Assembly (NCBI RefSeq): GCF_000512585.2
Contig: NC_089243.1
Span: 1,116,001-1,180,000 of the forward strand
DNA: 64,000 nucleotides
DNA from: Kwoniella bestiolae CBS 10118
Taxonomy: Eukaryota; Basidiomycota; Tremellomycetes; Tremellales; Cryptococcaceae
Direction: 5' to 3'
Position 1 is the first letter of the stretch; the number at the start of each line of letters is the position of its first letter. The notes beneath the pieces were generated by a model, which saw only the letters and a list, made by a program, of their open reading frames with translations, had not been told where the DNA came from and searched no databases. Positions 58,871 to 64,000 of the stretch are shown piece after piece. A program made the position numbers and the translations under genes.

Positions 58871-61800
58871 ATGTCCGATCCCTCTTCCGACCCGTCAGCG
58901 ATAGTACAGCAGCTGCAGACTCTCACCGACATTGAAGGCGATCTGGCAGATACAGCTTTGGCAGTAGTGGAACAAGAACAAGAGCAGCAGCAGCAGGACC
59001 ATTCTGCAGAAACGCAACCTCAAGCAGAAGAACCCGAAGACGAAGCAGTAGGCGAGACGAACACTTCATCTGCTGAAGCTGAGAAAGCCTTGATGGACAA
59101 TGCGGAAGCGATCGTAGATGTTTTGGAAGAGTCTATACCAGCTGCACCTGTACATGAAGAAATAGCTCTTACACAGTCTACCGACACTTCGATAGTTCCA
59201 GAGGAGATTCCTCAAATGTCACCTCAGCCCGATGGAGTAGCAGCAGAAGCAGCAACTCTTCTCAACGCAGTCGAAGCAGATCTGAATAACCCGGTCTTAC
59301 CTGAAGATGTCGTTCCTTCAGCACACGACACTCTGGTGGAAACAGCTAATGAGGAGGATACCGGTAAAATCGTCATCAACGTTGAACAACCCACCATGGA
59401 GAATATCGTGGAAGCTGCAACGAATCCCGAGAACGACTCGTCCACCAACATCAAGGAAGATAATTTAGGAGGTGAGGTGAATATAGCACCCTTACCTACA
59501 CCTACAGTCTCGGATCCAAGACTCAAGACAGAACTTGTTTATCCCACTCCCACCTTACCCTTACCCGCCGTTCCTCAAGTGCAAGAAAGTGAAATCAAAC
59601 CTGTTGTATCGGATGAACCTCTTCCCGAAGGCTTGACGGATGGATCACCGAGTGTAGTAAATAATAGGGATCTGATACATTCATGGCGTCAAGGTGAGCA
59701 ACCTCCCCTCATCTTTCGGTGCCAATGGTAGCTAAATTTCATTGGACTCCCGTCCGCAGATCCTAAAAACCCTCTTCTCCTTCTATCGCTTTTCAACTGG
59801 GCTATACAAAGAACCGAGATTGCAGATGCAAGAGCATGGTATGAGGCTTTGGCGGTTCACAACCCAACAGCGGTAAGCAAGATTTTATCTTCGACTTGTC
59901 GAATGCAAAGCTGTAGCTGACTTTATCGTACTTAGGTGGAACCTCTTCTCGCTCTCATCAACCTTGAATTGGCACTAACAAACTTCCCCCAGGTCGAAGC
60001 TCTCTTTGCCAAGGCTCTAAAGGGTCCTTCGGGTGGTATAACCGCTGCGGCAGATGTCAGCGTATGGAGTGAGTAGCTTATGATCCTTCTTCCACGATTC
60101 CCGTATCGTTGGGCTGACAATGAGATGTTACAGAGGCGTACCTTCATTACATCCGACGACAAAACCCAATCATCGACAGTGCTCCGAACGCTGAGGCTGT
60201 TCGAGGAACTATCACTAAAGCCTATGAGTTTGCGTTGAAGGAATGTGGATACGATAGGGAGAGTGGGGAGATCTGGGAGGAGTATATCAAATTCATCTCG
60301 GAAGGACCGGTAAGTTTATCTACAGGTCAATCTGTATCACCAATACCATACTGATGATACCCAACCATAGGCCAAGAATCAATGGGAGATCCAAGCCCAG
60401 CAAGACACTTTACGAAAGTTATACCAACGAGCCGTCTGCATCCCCTTGAACAACTTGGAATCCCTATGGAAATCATACGATACATTCGAATCATCAGTCA
60501 ATAAAGCCACTTCCAAGAAATTCCTAGCTGAAAGATCCCCAGCATACATGACTGCTCGAACGGCTTTGCGAGAGATTAAAGGTCTTACAGAACATTTACC
60601 AAAACCCATCTTACCGCCTCAACCTACTTTCAACGAGTCTGATCGAGCGACCGTGTTGGGTTGGAAGAATTACTTGAAGTGGGAGGAAGGGAATCCGCTG
60701 GTGATTGATGATGAGGCTATTTTGGGGAGCAGGATAGGGTATGCTTTGAGGAAATGTTTGAGTGAGATGAGGCATTTCCCAGAGTTGTGGTGAGTGGTCT
60801 TCTTGCATCTGACGACAATGGTCATAGCATCGGACGGTAACAATCCTCGAGGAATTTCTGCTGACCCGATTTATGGTATAGGCACTACGCTGCGACGTAC
60901 TATCTCAAACAGAATAAGAAAGAAGAGGCGTCGGAAGTATTCAAAGCGGGAGTGCAGGCTTGTCCAAAGAGGTGAGCTGGCAGGTCTGTTTCAACGGGCT
61001 ATCAGCTTACATCTGATGATATAGCTTCCTGCTCACATTCGCCTTATCCGAATTACTTGAAGATCTCTCCCAACTCACCGCAGTCCACGACTTATACCAG
61101 AACTTCCTGTCCTCCCTCACGCCAGAAATTGATGATCTGAAGAAGGTGATTGAAAGAGAAGTAGATATGGCTAAAGGACCAGAGATACCTCCTGTCGCTG
61201 GAGGAGACGTAAACATGGATGGAGATGGTATGTCCGAATATCAAAGGATGGTAGAAGAGCGGGAGAGTCGAGGTAAATTGGTGGAGGAGAGACGGGGGAA
61301 ACAATTACAGGATTTATCGAAGGGTATCAATGTGGGGTGGATCATGTATATGCGATTCGCTAGGCGCGCTGAGGTGGGTTATACTCGTCTTGGTTGACAT
61401 GGACGGCCTTCCTCCTAGAATAACATGTTTCAGGGCGATGCTGATATTTTCGTGTACTACAGGGAATCAAAGCTGCCCGAGCGATTTTCGGCAAAGCGAG
61501 AAAATCACCTTACTTGACTTGGCACATCTTCGAAGCGTCAGGTGAGTATTTCAGCTTGTGTATACCCGGCGTTGAGAATCGCAAGACGACAGCTGATACA
61601 TTGAGATACAATAGCAATGATGGAGTATCATTCGAACAAGGACTCAGCGGTTGCCATCAGAATCTTCGAATTGGGTTTGAAGCTGTTCAGCGATGATGTG
61701 GAATATGTTACGAAATACCTTCAATACTTGTTGAGTGTCAATGATGATACTAGTGAGCGTCTGTTGCTTTATATCTTTCTCTGATAACTTTGTCTGGTCG

Positions 61801-63079
61801 CTGGGCTCGGAAGAAAGCTAATAATATGTGTTCTGTGTTCGCCGTCAGACGCTCGAGCATTGTTCGAACGATCTGCCCTCAAGATCCCCGCCAGCTCTTC
61901 AAGACCACTATGGGACATATGGGCACGATACGAGTACCTCTACGGCGATTTATCTGCAGTGCACAAGCTCGAGACTCGATTCGCCGAGGTGTTCCCCAAT
62001 GACTCACCATTGAAGAGGTTCGCTCAGAGATACACATATAACGGTATCGACCAAATTGCCTTGAGGGATTTGGGATTCTCTTCATCCGCCAGACCTGCTC
62101 CCCCACCTGTATCTCAAGCTAGTGTACCTTTACCAACAGCATCGCTCACGCCCATCCTACCTCCTCCACCCCTTGCTGCATCCTCCGTACCTCCTATTGG
62201 CGGAAGAGGACCCTCCAACTCACCTTCAGGAGGATACAAGAGACCCTTACCTGATTCCCATGAGACGAGGAGAGGCCCAATCGATAGATCACCAAAGAGG
62301 TATAAGGCGCATTCACCCCCTCCTCCACCTAGACGATATCCCGATAGAGAACGAGAACGGGAGAGAGATTTCCCACCTAGAGACAGAGAGAGGGATAGAA
62401 ATGTTAGTGGAGGAGGTGGGAGGTACAACGGCGGAGGACCTCCTCAGAACGGTAGAGATAGATCACCTTTCACTTCGACATATGGCGGAGCACCACCACC
62501 TGGACCACCTCAAGGTAACAGAGGACCTCCAGCTGGATATGGAGCTCCCATCCCCGTACCGCCGGTTGGGGTGCCGCCAGCAGCGATGGATAAAGATAGG
62601 AGTGGGATTGGGAAACCTCTGGTATGGTTTATTGGGAACTTGCCTACTGCTCGTGCATTTGATGGTGAGTCACGTTACTTTTTCTCTCCTTCCTGTCAAT
62701 ATCTTGATGGTACAAAGTTGTGGATATTCTCTAGAGGTGACGCTGATCATGTGTTATATTGTGTTCGTTGGGCAGGCCCAATCTTCAGACCTGATGATAT
62801 AGTAGGCTTGTTCAGTAACATCGCACCTACAGGACTTGGTATCCCCGGAGCTTCAGGTGCAGGTGCAGGTGGACCTCCTCCTCCTGCTTCGCAGGGTGGT
62901 AGAGGAGGAGGAGGGGGTTATCCAGAATGTGAGTTTCCCTTTCATAGTTCCATACTCAACCATCGGTATCAGTGATGGTGTTTACTTTATGAGACGAGGC
63001 TGGAGGCTGATACGATTTGATGATAGCCGAAAGACGATATGGTGGATTACCTCCCATGAGAGGGGGTGGACGATACTAG
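58871..63079 (+). CDS. RNA14: Rna14/CstF-77, mRNA cleavage and polyadenylation factor subunit
   Basis: This is the HAT-repeat scaffold of cleavage factor IA, which binds Rna15 and bridges to the cleavage machinery. A Glu/Gln-rich N-terminal extension of about 260 residues precedes the HAT domain. The HAT domain starts near DLIHSWRQDPKNPLLLLSLF and includes YQRAVCIPLNNLESLWKSYD and KFLAERSPAYMTARTALREI. PLWDIWARYEYLYGDLSAVH closes it (Suf domain). The C-terminal part is Pro/Arg/Gly-rich with an RE/RD-dipeptide tract and RGG-like repeats. It also carries GPIFRPDDIVGLFSNI, the conserved Rna15-binding tail. The last exon ends MRGGGRY. A competing frame in the last exon ends ILVRA and is rejected on splice phase. 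Confidence 0.93.
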
Positions 63080-63549
63080 TGCGCGCATAATAGCAAATGC
63101 AGATTCCAAGAGATTATATAGAATGAGAGGATGATGGAGATGAGCAGTACGAGTGGGTTTGAGATCATGGATCGAGGGGTGAAATGTTTATACTTTTATA
63201 TCTATATTACCATTTCCACGGCCGTTGCCTTGAGAAGCGAAACATTGCCGAAATACGATACATTCAACGCATCACATTAGGAATGAAATCATGCATGAAT
63301 CACAGGTCACTCGTACACCTCGCTCAAGCATACGATTTTCGCGCGATAGCAAAGTCACATCGCAGCATTGCTTGATAGGTCATTCGCCGAAATAATGCAT
63401 AAATGATACATCCAATAGTCATGTAGAAAGCATACGAAGCAATATATTGAAAAGCGAAATCCGAATGCGTGAAATCAGAGACGAGATAAGAATTAAAGGG
63501 AAAATGCTACAGTGTCCTTCTACCAATATACAATAAACTCATGATCTGC
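63080..63549. other. Convergent spacer RNA14 / right-edge gene
   Basis: This 470-nt AT-rich spacer between two stops is suited to 3'UTRs. No gene is seen. Confidence 0.45.
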
Positions 63550-63825
63550 CTAACCAACCACCTCAGCCTGCTGATCCTCCACCAACATCCTCTCCCTCTC
63601 CCTCTCAGCAGCGTCCGCAGCAGATACTGCCCGAGCGGCCGCCTGAGCATTCCCAGCGGGCGTGTCGTCCGTACCATTTGCTGCTGAGCCGTTGGCGTCC
63701 GTTGCTGTTCTTGCTGCTGCTGCTGCTGCTGCACCTCTTCGTCGTCTTCTTCGAGGGAGAGTGATGATCTTGGGCATGGGGCGGACGTCGAGGTCCAGGG
63801 AGACGTTGGTAGCTGCTTGGAACGC
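63550..63825 (-). CDS. Last exon of an unidentified gene running off the right edge
   Basis: An acceptor (TTACAG) abuts this exon at 63826. The intron upstream has a CTAAC branch point and begins with GTGAGT exactly at position 64000, so the preceding exon lies wholly outside the window. The phase is therefore unknown. The phase-0 frame reads AFQAATNVSLDLDVRPMPK, then RRRRRRG, an Ala run and RERERMLVEDQQAEVVG before stop at 63550. Another frame gives Glu/Asp and Gln runs (LEEDDEEVQQQQQQEQQ). The first has the better-looking start, but the choice is not secure. No family is recognised. Confidence 0.5.
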   Translation of the reverse strand, partial: AFQAATNVSLDLDVRPMPKIITLPRRRRRRGAAAAAAARTATDANGSAANGTDDTPAGNAQAAARAVSAADAAERERERMLVEDQQAEVVG

Positions 63826-64000
63826 CTGTAAAATCATAATGAGAGTTAGCACTGTTGGTAAGTTGAGTATACAAAAGATCAAGGGGCGCGGATTGCCGAT
63901 GACGGATTCACGTTGAGGAGAGGAAGGGAGCGACGATGTGACACGATATTGTAGTCGAAAGGAGAGAAAGGTGATAAGCCAAAAACCGAACATAACTCAC

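Noticed and set aside
62976..63090. RNA14 ending in frame ...ILVRA
   Set aside because: The splice phase from GGYPE gives instead the frame ending MRGGGRY, which continues the RGG-like tail.

Overview
The window is nuclear DNA of a basidiomycete fungus, most likely a tremellomycete close to Cryptococcus or Kwoniella. The evidence is that almost every gene is cut by many 45-115 nt introns with GTRAGY donors, CTRAY-like branch points and YAG acceptors, spacers are short, and the gene content is fungal (ERG6, IQGAP, EGCrP-type GH5, PalI/SUR7, Zn2Cys6). I assigned the genus from general gene style, not from a search. I found no CRISPR array, rRNA gene, intact transposon or viral gene.

Layout. 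1-4.7 kb: 3' part of a SUR7/PalI membrane protein, a PPxY-containing hypothetical protein, an intron-bearing tRNA-Thr and the mitochondrial phosphate carrier. 4.9-11.7 kb: a divergent pair, GH38 alpha-mannosidase (Ams1) and an MFS sugar transporter. 12.7-14.0 kb: a PQ-loop membrane protein, flanked by two low-density stretches holding decayed coding fragments. 15.6-23.7 kb: copper amine oxidase and an APC amine/amino-acid permease head to head, followed by a Zn2Cys6 regulator. The shared promoter carries several GATA-factor sites. This looks like a compact amine-catabolism cluster and is the most interesting part of the window.

24.7-43 kb is housekeeping: RING-box protein RBX1, tafazzin, the PI3-kinase VPS34 divergent from the ribosome-biogenesis factor NOP14, a Ser-rich coiled-coil hypothetical protein, the sterol methyltransferase ERG6, and a second PQ-loop gene that is a paralog of the first. 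43-54.4 kb: a very large IQGAP gene (minus), a tiny ORF, and the rRNA 2'-O-methyltransferase SPB1 (plus). 54.7-63.1 kb: a GH5 glucosidase of the EGCrP type divergent from RNA14 of the mRNA 3'-end processing complex. The right edge holds the last exon of an unidentified minus-strand gene whose remaining intron runs exactly off the window.

CDS coordinates are outer limits including introns. Junctions were chosen by GT-AG sites plus reading-frame continuity across recognised protein motifs, so they are predictions without transcript support. Protein lengths marked approximate were estimated by hand.
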